This document shows positions 14,959 to 24,641 of a DNA stretch of 64,000 nt, piece after piece; position 1 is the stretch's first letter; each line of letters begins with the position of its first letter. Made by a program: the position numbers and the translations under genes. Source of the DNA: Paenibacillus sp. W2I17 (lineage in GTDB: Bacteria; Bacillota; Bacilli; Paenibacillales; Paenibacillaceae); assembly GCF_030815985.1 (NCBI RefSeq), contig NZ_JAUSXM010000001.1:5208001-5272000 (forward strand), written 5' to 3'. The notes beneath the pieces were generated by a model. That model had not been told where the DNA came from. It saw only the letters and a program-made list of their open reading frames with translations, and made no database searches.

Positions 14959-16059
14959 ATGGCTTTGAAAGCAGGAATTGTAGGGCTTCCGAACGTCGGA
15001 AAATCTACGTTGTTTAACGCAATTACACAAGCAGGTGCCGAATCGGCAAACTATCCGTTCTGTACAATTGACCCTAACGTAGGGATCGTTGAAGTACCCG
15101 ATGAGCGTTTGGACAAACTGACAGAACTCGTTGTACCTAAGAAAACAGTACCAACGGCGTTTGAGTTTGTAGATATCGCTGGTCTTGTTCGCGGTGCGAG
15201 CAAAGGTGAAGGTCTCGGTAACAAGTTCCTTGCCCACATTCGTGAGGTAGATGCGATTGTACACGTGGTACGTTGCTTTGTAGATGAGAACATTACACAC
15301 GTCGATGGCAAAATTGACCCGGTAAGCGACATCCAGACAATCAATCTGGAGCTGATCCTGGCCGATATCGAGAGTGTTGAGAAGAAAATCGATCGCTCCA
15401 AGAAAAACATGAAGGGCGGCAACAAGACTGCCTCTCAAGAAGTAGAAGTATTGGAGAGAGTGAAGGCTGTTCTGTACGATGACAAGCCGGCACGCAGTAT
15501 GGAACTTACGGATGATGAGCTTCTGATCGTGCGCGATCTGCACTTGCTTACCCTGAAGCCTGTTCTGTATGCAGCCAATGTAGCTGAGGATGAAATCGGC
15601 GATGTGGCGAATAATGCATACGTTCAAAAAGTAAGAGAATTCGCAGCTGCTGAGAACGCAGAAGTGGTGCCAATCAGTGCAAAGGTTGAAGAAGAGATTT
15701 CTGAGCTGGAAGGCGAAGATAAACAAATGTTCCTGGAAGAACTCGGTATCGAGGATTCCGGTCTGAACCTGTTGATCAAAGCGGCTTACAAATTGCTCGG
15801 TCTGTACACATACTTCACAGCAGGTGTACAGGAAGTTCGTGCGTGGACAATCCGTAAAGGTACCAAAGCGCCTGGCGCAGCGGGTGTCATTCACACTGAC
15901 TTCGAACGTGGATTCATCCGTGCAGAAGTTGTTTCCTACGACGATCTGGTTGCAGCGGGTTCCATGAACGGTGCCAAAGAGCGCGGACAACTTCGTCTTG
16001 AAGGTAAAGAGTACGTTGTAAATGACGGCGACGTTATGCACTTCCGTTTCAACGTATAG
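14959..16059 (+). CDS. ychF: Ribosome-binding ATPase YchF (Obg-like ATPase)
   Basis: 366 aa, full family length. The P-loop is GLPNVGKSTLFNAIT at the N-terminus, G3 is DIAGLVRGASKGEGLGNKFL, and the C-terminal TGS domain includes WTIRKGTKAPGAAGVIH and FERGFIRAEV. YchF prefers ATP over GTP (NxxE-type G4 motif) and binds ribosomes, with roles in translation quality and stress responses. A ribosome site GAGGAG precedes the ATG. Confidence 0.97.
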   Translation: MALKAGIVGLPNVGKSTLFNAITQAGAESANYPFCTIDPNVGIVEVPDERLDKLTELVVPKKTVPTAFEFVDIAGLVRGASKGEGLGNKFLAHIREVDAIVHVVRCFVDENITHVDGKIDPVSDIQTINLELILADIESVEKKIDRSKKNMKGGNKTASQEVEVLERVKAVLYDDKPARSMELTDDELLIVRDLHLLTLKPVLYAANVAEDEIGDVANNAYVQKVREFAAAENAEVVPISAKVEEEISELEGEDKQMFLEELGIEDSGLNLLIKAAYKLLGLYTYFTAGVQEVRAWTIRKGTKAPGAAGVIHTDFERGFIRAEVVSYDDLVAAGSMNGAKERGQLRLEGKEYVVNDGDVMHFRFNV

Positions 16060-16697
16060 GTTGTTACACGTTTATATGTAGATTCAATAACATGACCCTG
16101 CGACCTTCTCGTGAAGTTCGTGGGGTCTTTGACTTAGAGTTTTGCAGATGAGGAACAAGAAAAACCACCGGGATTAGGTTGGTCGGCTTGCAATCCGGTG
16201 GTTTTTCATTCGTTTGATTGAAATTCGCCGTGGTCGCCCACCGGCCTTTGTTAGAGAAGTCACGATGTTAGCGCATCGTGGCTTTTGTTTATTTTACATT
16301 TCGGAACAACATCGAACAACAATTTCATTTTGTATTTCGCAGCACCAAAAATTAGTTCATCCGCCTGCGGAACAGTTACTATTCAGAACCATAAGAATAT
16401 GCTATAATTAAGAGTCGTATACCACGTTAAAATTCGCGCTTGAACAGATGAGCTTAAGCGAGTTTCATACAGGGTACGCGATTTCTTGATTTCACTTTAA
16501 AAGTAAAGGATTTGATGACGTTGTAGCGATGTTATACGTCGATCATACAGGAATGTGAATACATGCTGCGGTCAGGGGATTCGGTGAGAATCCTGTGCGT
16601 TGTGGAATATAGATTATAGATGTTATGAATAATGAAACCGAAATAATTATTAAAAACGATATTTGCATGGACAAAATAATGTGTGAGGTGACTATAC
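16060..16697 (+). promoter_or_regulatory. Gap between ychF and prfA: two terminators and an extended -10 promoter
   Basis: This 638-base gap has no credible gene. A terminator hairpin AAAACCACCGGGATT / AATCCGGTGGTTTTT lies at 16161-16207, and a second hairpin CACGATG / CATCGTGG with a T-rich tail at 16259-16291. TG-C-TATAAT at 16400-16408 is an extended -10 element for prfA, leaving a leader of about 280 bases in which I see no named riboswitch. Confidence 0.6.
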
Positions 16698-17765
16698 ATG
16701 TTGGATAAATTACAGGCGTTAGCCGACCGTTATGACAAGTTGAGTGAGCTTTTGTGTGACCCGGATGTGGCAAGTGACAACAAAAAGTTGCGGGAATATT
16801 CCAAAGAACAATCTGATCTGCAACCGACTTATGAAGCGTACAATGAATACAAACAGGTAAGTCAGGATCTCGAAGCTGCAAAGGAAATGCAGGGTGAGAA
16901 ACTGGATGATGAGATGCGCGAAATGGTCAAAATGGAAATTGACGAATTGAGCACTCGCCAGAAGGAACTGGACGAATTGATTCGTGTACTCATGTTGCCA
17001 AAAGATCCGAATGATGACAAAAACGTTATTGTTGAGATTCGCGGAGCAGCTGGTGGAGATGAAGCAGCGTTGTTTGCAGCAGATCTGTACCGGATGTACA
17101 CACGTTATGCAGATGCACAAGGCTGGCGTGTAGAGCTGATGGACGTTAATACAAATGATCTCGGTGGATTCAAAGAGGTTGTTTTCCTGATCAACGGACG
17201 CGGTGCTTATAGCAAAATGAAATACGAAAGTGGCGCACACCGTGTGCAACGTATTCCAACAACTGAGTCAGGCGGACGTATTCATACGTCAACTTCAACG
17301 GTTGCGGTTATGCCTGAAGCCGAAGATTTTGATATTGAAATTCATGATAAAGACATCCGTGTTGATACGTTCTGTTCCAGTGGTGCAGGTGGACAATCGG
17401 TTAATACGACGAAATCCGCAGTACGGGTAACGCACGTTCCAACGGGAATCGTGGCGACATGTCAGGATGGAAAATCACAGAACTCCAACAAGGAAAAAGC
17501 GTTGCAAGTTCTGCGTACACGTATCTTTGATATGAAACGTATGGAAGAGGAAGCAAAGATCTCTGTTGAGCGGAAGAGCAAAGTGGGAACGGGCGACCGT
17601 AGTGAGCGTATTCGTACGTACAATTTCCCGCAAAGCCGTGTGACGGATCACCGCATCGGCCTGACGATGCACAAGCTGGATCAGATCATGAACGGGGAGA
17701 TTGAAGATATCTTGTCTGCACTGACAATTGCTCAGCAGACCGAGTTGATGGATAGAGGAGAATAA
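16698..17765 (+). CDS. prfA: Peptide chain release factor 1
   Basis: 355 aa, usual length. The GGQ tripeptide that triggers peptidyl-tRNA hydrolysis lies at residues 231-233 within [29 protein letters not shown] and [16 protein letters not shown] are conserved class-1 release factor blocks. It reads UAA/UAG stops. The coiled N-terminal domain contains the long KEL-rich helix. prmC, whose product methylates the GGQ glutamine, begins 3 bases after the stop, as in B. subtilis. Confidence 0.97.
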   Translation: MLDKLQALADRYDKLSELLCDPDVASDNKKLREYSKEQSDLQPTYEAYNEYKQVSQDLEAAKEMQGEKLDDEMREMVKMEIDELSTRQKELDELIRVLMLPKDPNDDKNVIVEIRGAAGGDEAALFAADLYRMYTRYADAQGWRVELMDVNTNDLGGFKEVVFLINGRGAYSKMKYESGAHRVQRIPTTESGGRIHTSTSTVAVMPEAEDFDIEIHDKDIRVDTFCSSGAGGQSVNTTKSAVRVTHVPTGIVATCQDGKSQNSNKEKALQVLRTRIFDMKRMEEEAKISVERKSKVGTGDRSERIRTYNFPQSRVTDHRIGLTMHKLDQIMNGEIEDILSALTIAQQTELMDRGE

Positions 17766-17768
17766 TCT

Positions 17769-18674
17769 GTGACCCGCGCGCAGTTTGTCATGACGCCGGA
17801 ACAGAGCTGTCGGGAAGCCTTCGTGGAGGCTTCCTCTTTTTTGGAGAAGTGCGGCGTGTACGAGCCGCAAAACAATGCCCGGCTGCTGTTGGAACATGTA
17901 CTCGGCGTTTATGGCGCCGCGTATTACATGATGCAGCCGGAGCCTTTTCCCAGCGAGCATCGCAGCTGCTGGGAGGACGCCGTCACGCGCAAGGCTGCGG
18001 GTGAGCCGGCGCAATACATTATCGGCAGCCAGGAATTCTATGGGCTGCCGTTCGAGGTCACGCCGGCCGTGCTGATTCCACGGCCGGAGACCGAGCTGTT
18101 GGTCGAGGCTGTGCTGCGCGAAGCCGACCGCGTGTTTCCCGACGGCGCTCCGCTCGCCGTCGATATCGGCACGGGCAGTGGCGCCATCGCGGTGACGATG
18201 GCTTCACTGCGCCCGCGCTGGCAGGTTGGCGCCGGGGATCTCTCGGCGGCTGCCCTGCAAGTGGCCGCGCGGAACGCGGCCGCGAACGGGGTACAGATCG
18301 ACTTCCGTGAAGGCGATCTCCTGGCCCCGTTCGCCGGGGCACGGGTGGACATCCTTGTGTCCAACCCGCCATACATCCCGGCGGCTGATATCGCCGGGTT
18401 ACAGCAAGAGGTGCGCGATCATGAGCCGCGCATGGCATTGGACGGCGGTCCGGACGGGCTTGCACCGTACCGTATCATGCTGGAGCAGTTGGCGCTGTTG
18501 CCTGCGCCGCCGCAGATCATTGGTTTTGAGCTGGGCCAAGGGCAGGCTCGCGACATCGCAGCTTTGCTTGAAACGGCGGGACATTGGCCGGAAATTATCA
18601 TTGTACCGGACCTTGCCGGAATCGAGCGGCATGTCCTGGGTGTTCGTACTTCGGAACAGGTGACGAAAATGTAA
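17769..18674 (+). CDS. prmC: Release factor glutamine methyltransferase PrmC (HemK)
   Basis: 301 aa, GTG start 3 bases after prfA. The SAM-binding motif AVDIGTGSGAIAVTMASL and the catalytic NPPY (residues 199-202, SNPPYIPAAD) are present, after an N-terminal helical domain that recognises release factors. It methylates Gln233 of the RF1 encoded upstream. The gene is visibly richer in G+C at third positions than prfA and the rodA-like genes beside it. Confidence 0.96.
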   Translation: MTRAQFVMTPEQSCREAFVEASSFLEKCGVYEPQNNARLLLEHVLGVYGAAYYMMQPEPFPSEHRSCWEDAVTRKAAGEPAQYIIGSQEFYGLPFEVTPAVLIPRPETELLVEAVLREADRVFPDGAPLAVDIGTGSGAIAVTMASLRPRWQVGAGDLSAAALQVAARNAAANGVQIDFREGDLLAPFAGARVDILVSNPPYIPAADIAGLQQEVRDHEPRMALDGGPDGLAPYRIMLEQLALLPAPPQIIGFELGQGQARDIAALLETAGHWPEIIIVPDLAGIERHVLGVRTSEQVTKM

Positions 18675-18759
18675 GGTTCTGCGGGTTTTCTTTTTGCCGT
18701 GAAATCCTCTACAATGAGATATACCGAAGATTTCTGAATGCTTGGGGGAACATAATTAC

Positions 18760-19980
18760 ATGCTGCACAAATTTAAAAAAATAGACTATTCTATTGTCTT
18801 TATACTCGTTATTCTGATGGGTATCAGTATTTTATCGATTTACAGTACAACGTTTGGTCGTCCAAAGCTGGAGGGACTCCCGAAAAGCGCAGTGATCTTT
18901 TATATTTTGGGTTTCGTAGTCTTTTTTGGGATGTCGATGATCAACTATAAATTCATAATCAAAAATTATTTATATATCTATGGCGTGGGGATGCTCCTGC
19001 TCATATTCGTTATGTTCTTTGGTAAGGAGTATTATGGTGCAAAAGGTTGGCTGTCCATCTTCGGGGTCAGTTTGCAGCCTGCTGAATTGTTCAAGTTATG
19101 CCTGATTGTGTTTTTATCGGCCTTTTTGGCCCGAAAGAAGAACCGTCCGCTCTATTTTGGACGTGACGTTATTCCGATTTCGCTCTGTGTTCTGCCGCCG
19201 TTACTACTCGTATTGCTTCAAAATGACTTGGGAAATGCATTAAGCTATGTAGTCATTCTTGTGGGCTTACTGTGGATTGGTAACATTAAATTTACGCATG
19301 CCCTCATTGGCTTTATGATCGCAGTGGCTGCTTTTATCGGTGGTACACAGGCGTATATTCATTACCATGATGAGATTGTTAAATTTCTGAATGACATTGG
19401 ACGTTCGCACTGGGCGGATCGTTTTGACCCTTGGCTTGTACCAGAGCTGACCTCAAGAGATGTACTCTGGCAGACGTATAATGCAAAGCTTGCGATTGGT
19501 TCTGGTGGGATTACAGGCAAAGGTTATATGGAAGGCACAACGATTCAGTCGAATCGGGTGCCGCTGGCCTACGCTGACTCCATCTTTGTGCAGATTGGGG
19601 AAGAATTTGGTTTCATCGGTGCCTCGGTACTGCTTCTCCTGTACTTTATCCTGATTCACAGGCTGGTGCTGATTGCACTGGAGTGTAAGGATCGCGCGGG
19701 GCCTTATCTCATTGTTGGGATCATAGCGATGCTGCTTTACCAGATCTTTGTTAATATTGGTCCATTCATTGGTCTGATGCCGTTGACAGGAATTACGCTG
19801 CCGTTTATCAGTTCGGGTGGTACCTCCATTATGATCAACATGATTAGCATGGGTCTTGTAATGAGTATTAAGGTCCATACGGAAGAGAATGAGGATATTC
19901 TTGGCTCTGCGGAACAACCGAGTATTACGGATCTGGTGAGGAAATTGCTAAGACGCAAGCCATCCCAGCAGGAGCAATAA
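18760..19980 (+). CDS. RodA/FtsW-type peptidoglycan polymerase (SEDS protein), copy 1
   Basis: 406 aa from ATG 18760 (GGGGG 11 bases upstream). About ten membrane helices. SEDS motifs include QPAELFKLCLIVFLSAF, LLVLLQNDLGNA, the extracellular loop RFDPWLVPEL, AIGSGGITGKGY and TGITLPFISSGGTS. SEDS proteins polymerise lipid II glycan chains with a class B PBP. The second copy follows at 20251 with the same length and layout. Exact role (elongation, sporulation or spare) cannot be assigned. Confidence 0.9.
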   Translation: MLHKFKKIDYSIVFILVILMGISILSIYSTTFGRPKLEGLPKSAVIFYILGFVVFFGMSMINYKFIIKNYLYIYGVGMLLLIFVMFFGKEYYGAKGWLSIFGVSLQPAELFKLCLIVFLSAFLARKKNRPLYFGRDVIPISLCVLPPLLLVLLQNDLGNALSYVVILVGLLWIGNIKFTHALIGFMIAVAAFIGGTQAYIHYHDEIVKFLNDIGRSHWADRFDPWLVPELTSRDVLWQTYNAKLAIGSGGITGKGYMEGTTIQSNRVPLAYADSIFVQIGEEFGFIGASVLLLLYFILIHRLVLIALECKDRAGPYLIVGIIAMLLYQIFVNIGPFIGLMPLTGITLPFISSGGTSIMINMISMGLVMSIKVHTEENEDILGSAEQPSITDLVRKLLRRKPSQQEQ

Positions 19981-20250
19981 CGTTTCTGAGTCAAACCGTG
20001 AAATAGCACGTCAGATTTATGTATATAAGCTAGATAACTATAGAACCCTGGAACAGACCAACCCAAGTTACATTGGGTGGATGTTTTGGGGTTTTTATTG
20101 TTTTTACGGCGTAATTCAGGCCGTTGAATAGTTCGTTTTTTAACCTGAAACGACCCTGATTTCCATTTTATTATCCAATTATATACAATGGTAATATTGA
20201 GTTCAATTGGAAATCATAGAATGCTAGATTTCAGGGGGATGGACAGATTC

Positions 20251-21471
20251 ATGTTGAGAATGTTGAAAAAGATGGACGGTGTTATTCTTTTTGTAATGCT
20301 GTTGCTCATGATTATTAGTGTATTTGCGATTTATAGCGGAACGCAGACAGATGCCAACTTGGCGAATCATCATGTCAAAACGATGTATTTCTATGTGGCT
20401 GGGTTCATTGCGGTGCTTGTGATCGGGCTTGTGAATTACAAGTTATACGTGAAATATGCGTTTTATTTGTATGGCTTGGGGATCATACTACTGATCCTGG
20501 CCAATGTCCTGGGAAGTTCAATCAATAACGCCAACGGTTGGCTGAAGCTGGGCGAAAACTTTTCTTTTCAACCGGCAGAGTTGTTCAAGATGATTCTGAT
20601 TTTGTTCCTCGCCCATTTGATCGTGAAGAGACAACGAGGCACGCTGAAATTTTGGAGAGACATTGTGCCGATTGGCTGTTGGGCGTTTATTCCGTTTGCC
20701 CTTGTTATGGCTCAGAATGATTTGGGGAATGCGCTGGGGTATGTGGTGATTTTGGCTGCGGTATTCTGGATCGGAAATATGAGGCTGAAGCACGCATTGA
20801 TTGCACTGGCGATCGTGGGGGTAGCGTTCTTTGGTTTTGTCAAAGCCTATACCTTCTACCATGATGAAGTACTCACTTTTCTTGAGAAGATAAAACGTGA
20901 GCATTGGGCGGAGCGAATTGATCCTTGGCTTGTACCGGAAAAAGCTACCTCCAAAGCTTCCTGGCATACGAAAAATGCAGGTTTAGCCATCGGTTCAGGG
21001 GGCATCATCGGCAAAGGTTATTTGCAAGGAACATCCGTTCAGAGTGGACGAGTCCCCTATACGTATTCTGATTCCATTTTTGTTGTGATCGCAGAGGAGT
21101 TTGGCTTTGTTGGTGCATCCGTACTGATTCTGTTGTACTTTATCCTGATCCACCGCATGGTGCTGATTGCTCTGGCATGTAGAGATCGCGCGGGACCCGT
21201 CATCATTGTAGGTATTATCGGAATGTTGTTGTATCAGGTGTTTGAGAACGTGGGGGCGTTCCTCGGACTGATGCCACTCACAGGTATTACGTTACCGTTC
21301 ATCAGTTACGGCGGCACCTCTTTGCTTATTAATATGGCTTGCATCGGTGTAGTCATGAGCATTAAGTTGTACGGGCAAGAAGAGGAGGATGAACTTCTGA
21401 TGGGAGAGCAGCAACCCCGGTTGTCGGAACGTTTATGGAATATGCTCAAGAAAGAAAAAAGTGCTGTGTAA
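20251..21471 (+). CDS. RodA/FtsW-type peptidoglycan polymerase (SEDS protein), copy 2
   Basis: 406 aa from ATG 20251, the start that matches copy 1 in spacing (CAGGGGG 12 bases upstream) and length. It carries the same motifs: FQPAELFKMILILFLAH, FALVMAQNDLGNALGY, RIDPWLVPEK, LAIGSGGIIGKGY, TGITLPFISYGGTS. The two proteins align end to end with clear divergence in loops, so this is an old tandem duplication. The pair sits between prmC and spoIIR, where B. subtilis has other genes. Confidence 0.9.
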   Translation: MLRMLKKMDGVILFVMLLLMIISVFAIYSGTQTDANLANHHVKTMYFYVAGFIAVLVIGLVNYKLYVKYAFYLYGLGIILLILANVLGSSINNANGWLKLGENFSFQPAELFKMILILFLAHLIVKRQRGTLKFWRDIVPIGCWAFIPFALVMAQNDLGNALGYVVILAAVFWIGNMRLKHALIALAIVGVAFFGFVKAYTFYHDEVLTFLEKIKREHWAERIDPWLVPEKATSKASWHTKNAGLAIGSGGIIGKGYLQGTSVQSGRVPYTYSDSIFVVIAEEFGFVGASVLILLYFILIHRMVLIALACRDRAGPVIIVGIIGMLLYQVFENVGAFLGLMPLTGITLPFISYGGTSLLINMACIGVVMSIKLYGQEEEDELLMGEQQPRLSERLWNMLKKEKSAV

Positions 21472-21728
21472 AGTAAAGCGGTGAGACGTATAACGTGATC
21501 GTTCGTAGGAATAAAGAGGTTGATTTGCCCTGTAACCAGGTGCGGATCAGCCTTTTTATCATGATGGGTGAGAAAGTTGAATGAGAGATGAGAGAAGCAA
21601 CGCATTGGTGTCTTCGAGACTGCTGTAAGCTGAGGCGTACCTGTAAGAGTCGGGAGCAGCGTACATGGGCATGATGTGAAGCTTCAAGTGCCGGCTGTTA
21701 GGAGTTAAGAGTTAGGTGGTGTTAGGAG

Positions 21729-21923
21729 CTAACGAACCACAAACGTCTTATTCGGGGATTTGAAGTGTCCGGAGAAAGCTAATGAATCTGAGACACGTTA
21801 TTACAACATAAACAGCCTTCTGTAGCGTGTTGATCAGATAACTTTGGGGAATAACGTGCCTCATGTTCCTTACAATTTCAAAAGAAGACCTGAAGGGCAA
21901 ATAAGACGTCCTCGGTTCCTTAG
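21729..21923. repeat. 50-bp-module palindromic element, copy C1
   Basis: Four modules of about 50 bp: two direct (starting CTAACGAACC at 21729 and CTAATGAATCTGAGACACGT at 21779) and two inverted (ending TTCCTTAC at 21873 and GGTTCCTTAG at 21923). Outer arms share ACGTCTTATT / AATAAGACGT; inner arms share ACGTTATT / AATAACGT. Total 195 bp, the same plan and nearly the same size as copy C2 at 42993. Confidence 0.75.
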
Positions 21924-22050
21924 AACATCGACTGGTCATTCACGAGAGTCATTCGCCCATGGTCAGCAACCCTGACTTCAAGGCTTTTTGGACGCTGACA
22001 TTTGTCATCGTTTAACTTGCCTGGGTTTAAACACACATTCTAGTAGTACG

Positions 22051-22256
22051 TGCTCAAAAAGTTGGGTTTTCAGTACGGAGAAGATGGGATGAGGCTAGAA
22101 ATGGAGTAGTGGAGCGTAGGATAAACTACGTGAGCAATCAAAATGGTTCCTTGGGAAACAACCTTCGTAAGCCTCCCGCTATTTCGGCTGAATTTCATAT
22201 TCGACGTTGATGATGTAGCTAGGTATCCTTTGTAATTAATAGCGGACTTTTTGAAC
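22051..22256 (-). repeat. MITE-like element, copy B1
   Basis: 206 bp, ending GGACTTTTTGAAC on the right and with a decayed inverted copy (TGCTCAAAAAGT) on the left. Its reverse complement matches the element at 29297-29464, for example GAATATGAAATTCAGCCGAA and GCTCACGTAG, except for an extra ~40 bp (GGGAGGCTTACGAAGG region). No transposase is encoded. Confidence 0.75.
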
Positions 22257-22370
22257 AATTTCTAGTAGATTTATTGCAAATGCTAGGTTTACTTCCGTCT
22301 CTACCGGGCATACTGATAGACATGAGAGAGTTGCAGGCAACGTGATCAGAGAGCCGAGGGGGAGAACGGA

Positions 22371-23030
22371 ATGAGCAGAAGAATTGTAAAGCAAATTGGA
22401 CTTATTATTGTATGTCTTATGATGATTATCATGATGTGGGAAGGTCAGAAAACGGATGCAGCTGTGGCGGCCACAGCAATTCCGGAACAATCGATTCGCT
22501 TGCGTATTCTAGCAAACTCGGATGCACCGGGAGATCAATTGGTGAAACGCGAGATTCGGGATGCTGTCGTTGCTCAGATGGGCGAGTGGGTAGCCGAACT
22601 GGAGAATCCGCAAAGTCTGGATGAAGCGCGCAAGGTTATTCGTGAGCATTTGTCCGAGATTGAGAATAGAGTAGGAGAAGAGTTGGCCAGTCGCGGTTTA
22701 AATTATGAGTATCAGGTGGAGCTGGGTTCCGTTCCGTTCCCGACCAAACTATATGGTGGCACTGTGTATCCTGCCGGAGATTATGAAGCGGTTCGGATTA
22801 CGCTGGGCGAAGGAAAAGGTCAGAACTGGTGGTGTGTGTTGTTCCCGCCGTTGTGTTTCATTGATGCAGGGACCGGGGATGCACTGGCGAAACCTTCAAC
22901 GGTATCAGCCGCAGCGGCTGAACCAGGAGATGCAGAAGCATCTGTGCAGGGAGACACACCGGAAGCGAGATTCTTTCTGTGGGATATGGCTGTGAAACTG
23001 TGGAGTTGGGTAACTGGATTATTCGCATAA
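22371..23030 (+). CDS. spoIIR: Stage II sporulation protein R
   Basis: 219 aa with a signal-peptide-like N-terminus (QIGLIIVCLMMIIMMWEG). The family blocks IRLRILANSDAPGDQ, VKREIRDAVV, GTVYPAGDYEAVRI and GQNWWCVLFPPLCF are all present. SpoIIR is made in the forespore, exported to the intermembrane space and triggers SpoIIGA to process pro-sigma-E in the mother cell. The position downstream of prfA-prmC matches B. subtilis. GGGGGAG precedes the ATG. Confidence 0.95.
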   Translation: MSRRIVKQIGLIIVCLMMIIMMWEGQKTDAAVAATAIPEQSIRLRILANSDAPGDQLVKREIRDAVVAQMGEWVAELENPQSLDEARKVIREHLSEIENRVGEELASRGLNYEYQVELGSVPFPTKLYGGTVYPAGDYEAVRITLGEGKGQNWWCVLFPPLCFIDAGTGDALAKPSTVSAAAAEPGDAEASVQGDTPEARFFLWDMAVKLWSWVTGLFA

Positions 23031-23228
23031 CAACGTATTTATACTACGAATAAGGGCGACTTCGATCTAGGGAGCTGCTCTTTTGGTATGAATCGGTGGC
23101 GAGGTTATAGTGAGACTCATGTGTGGAGTGAAGTGTGAAGGGCATCCGAGGCGGTACAGGTATGTTATAATTACTTATATTGAATATGGATATGAACTAA
23201 CCTACTTGAAGTTTAGGAATGATGATAT

Positions 23229-24467
23229 ATGAGCAGAGAAAACGAACCAGTGCAACACACCTCTGAGATGAGGGATGGTAGAGAAGAACGTGATATGAAA
23301 GCTCCGGGAGAGCTGGTCACTGAGATGTGGGATGTACGCGTCTTGGTGAGCGCTGAGAACGATCACGGATTGGGTAATATTGAAATGTTGGATGTGAAAA
23401 AGGGGAGCGCCGATCAACAGGCGCTCGCCGATTTGCAGACTGCCGCAGCCTGCATTCGTCAAGGTCAGACGGTAGCCTTTCCGACCGAGACGGTCTATGG
23501 CCTGGGTGCTGATGCGCGTAGCACAGCAGCCGTGGAGGCTGTATTTGTCGCCAAAGGCCGACCTTCCGACAATCCACTGATTGTGCATATCGCGCACCGT
23601 GACCAGTTGGATACTCTGGTCACGGAAGTGAACGAAACGGCGGAAGCGCTGATGGCGGCCTTCTGGCCGGGACCACTGACGCTGGTGCTGCCGGTTAGGC
23701 CGGGGGCGGTGTCCCCACGTGTCACCGCCGGTCTGGACACGGTGGCCGTGCGCATGCCGGACCATCCGGTGGCCTTGCAGTTGATCGCGGCGGCGGCATG
23801 CCCTGTGGCTGCGCCAAGCGCCAACCGTTCCGGGCGGCCAAGCCCGACACTCGCGTCTCATGTGCGCGAGGATCTGGATGGCCGCATCGGCGGCATCGTG
23901 GACGGCGGCCCCACCGGGGTGGGCGTCGAGTCCACGGTTGTGCAGGTCGGTGACGACGGTACCGTCACCATTCTGCGTCCTGGCGGCATTACGGCGGAAC
24001 AACTGTCCGCCGTTGCCGCCCGTGTCGCCACGGACCCCGCGCTACTCGCGGAGGGGGCCGATGGCGTGGGCAGCCCGGCGCCGCGCTCGCCGGGCATGAA
24101 GTACACGCACTACGCACCCGCAGGGGCGCTGTGCGTGGTAGAGGGGCCGCCCGCAGCGGTGGCGGCCTGGATCAGCGCCGCCCTTGCAGAGGCGGCGCAG
24201 CGCGGAGAGCGCACTGCGGTGCTGGCGTTCGCCGAGCACGCGGAGCAGTACCGCGCCGATGCCGTGTTCTCGCTGGGTGACGCCAGCGAGCTGGAAGAAG
24301 CAGCGCGCCGGCTATACGCCGCGCTGCGTAGCTGCGATGAGCAAGGCGCCACATATATTGTGGCTGAAGCCTGCTCACGCGAAGGGCTGGGAGCAGCCGT
24401 CATGAATCGGCTGCTCAAGGCTGCGGGGAACCAACTCATACAAGTTGGCAACCAGCGCCCCTTATAA
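23229..24467 (+). CDS. L-threonylcarbamoyladenylate synthase (Sua5/YwlC type)
   Basis: 412 aa from ATG 23229. The YrdC domain runs from about residue 75, with QTVAFPTETVYGLGADARST, KGRPSDNPLIVHIAHRDQL, WPGPLTLVLPV, ACPVAAPSANRSGRPSPT and GVESTVVQV. The C-terminal Sua5 domain follows after PRSPGMKYTHYAPAG. It makes threonylcarbamoyl-AMP for the t6A37 modification of tRNA. The N-terminal ~70 aa are longer than in B. subtilis YwlC (~346 aa), so a later start (ATG 23296) is possible. The second half is very G+C-rich. Confidence 0.93.
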   Translation: MSRENEPVQHTSEMRDGREERDMKAPGELVTEMWDVRVLVSAENDHGLGNIEMLDVKKGSADQQALADLQTAAACIRQGQTVAFPTETVYGLGADARSTAAVEAVFVAKGRPSDNPLIVHIAHRDQLDTLVTEVNETAEALMAAFWPGPLTLVLPVRPGAVSPRVTAGLDTVAVRMPDHPVALQLIAAAACPVAAPSANRSGRPSPTLASHVREDLDGRIGGIVDGGPTGVGVESTVVQVGDDGTVTILRPGGITAEQLSAVAARVATDPALLAEGADGVGSPAPRSPGMKYTHYAPAGALCVVEGPPAAVAAWISAALAEAAQRGERTAVLAFAEHAEQYRADAVFSLGDASELEEAARRLYAALRSCDEQGATYIVAEACSREGLGAAVMNRLLKAAGNQLIQVGNQRPL

Positions 24468-24468
24468 T

Positions 24469-24493
24469 CTCTCCTGATCATATATCAGGAGAG
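24469..24493 (+). terminator. Hairpin just after the Sua5 gene
   Basis: CTCTCCTGAT-CATA-TATCAGGAGAG is a near-perfect stem, followed by TTGCTTAACTTTTT. Probable terminator, although the T run is interrupted. Confidence 0.5.
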
Positions 24494-24641
24494 TTGCTTA
24501 ACTTTTTCCAAAACAAAATCAAGATTCTATAAAGCCGGCATCTGACCAGAGGTCCGTCGCCGTTTGCCTTTCATCGGTCATGTTTAGGTCCTTGTCCGCA
24601 TATCGTGTACAAGAACCTTTACGTGACTTGGGGGTATGGGG

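Larger units (their letters stand above)
21472..22370. other. Repeat-bearing gap between rodA-like copy 2 and spoIIR
   Basis: This 900-base gap carries no credible gene. It holds a concentric 50-bp-module element (21729-21923) and a MITE-like element (22051-22256), both listed separately. The 250 bases before 21729 show nothing clear. Confidence 0.6.

Noticed and set aside
14254-16041. 595-aa open frame on the minus strand opposite the GNAT and ychF genes
   Set aside because: It is an antisense shadow of ychF, with cysteine- and phenylalanine-rich composition unlike a real protein and no ribosome site. ychF is certain on the plus strand.
16214-16411. Possible 65-aa gene after ychF
   Set aside because: It runs through a terminator hairpin and up to the prfA promoter; no ribosome site.
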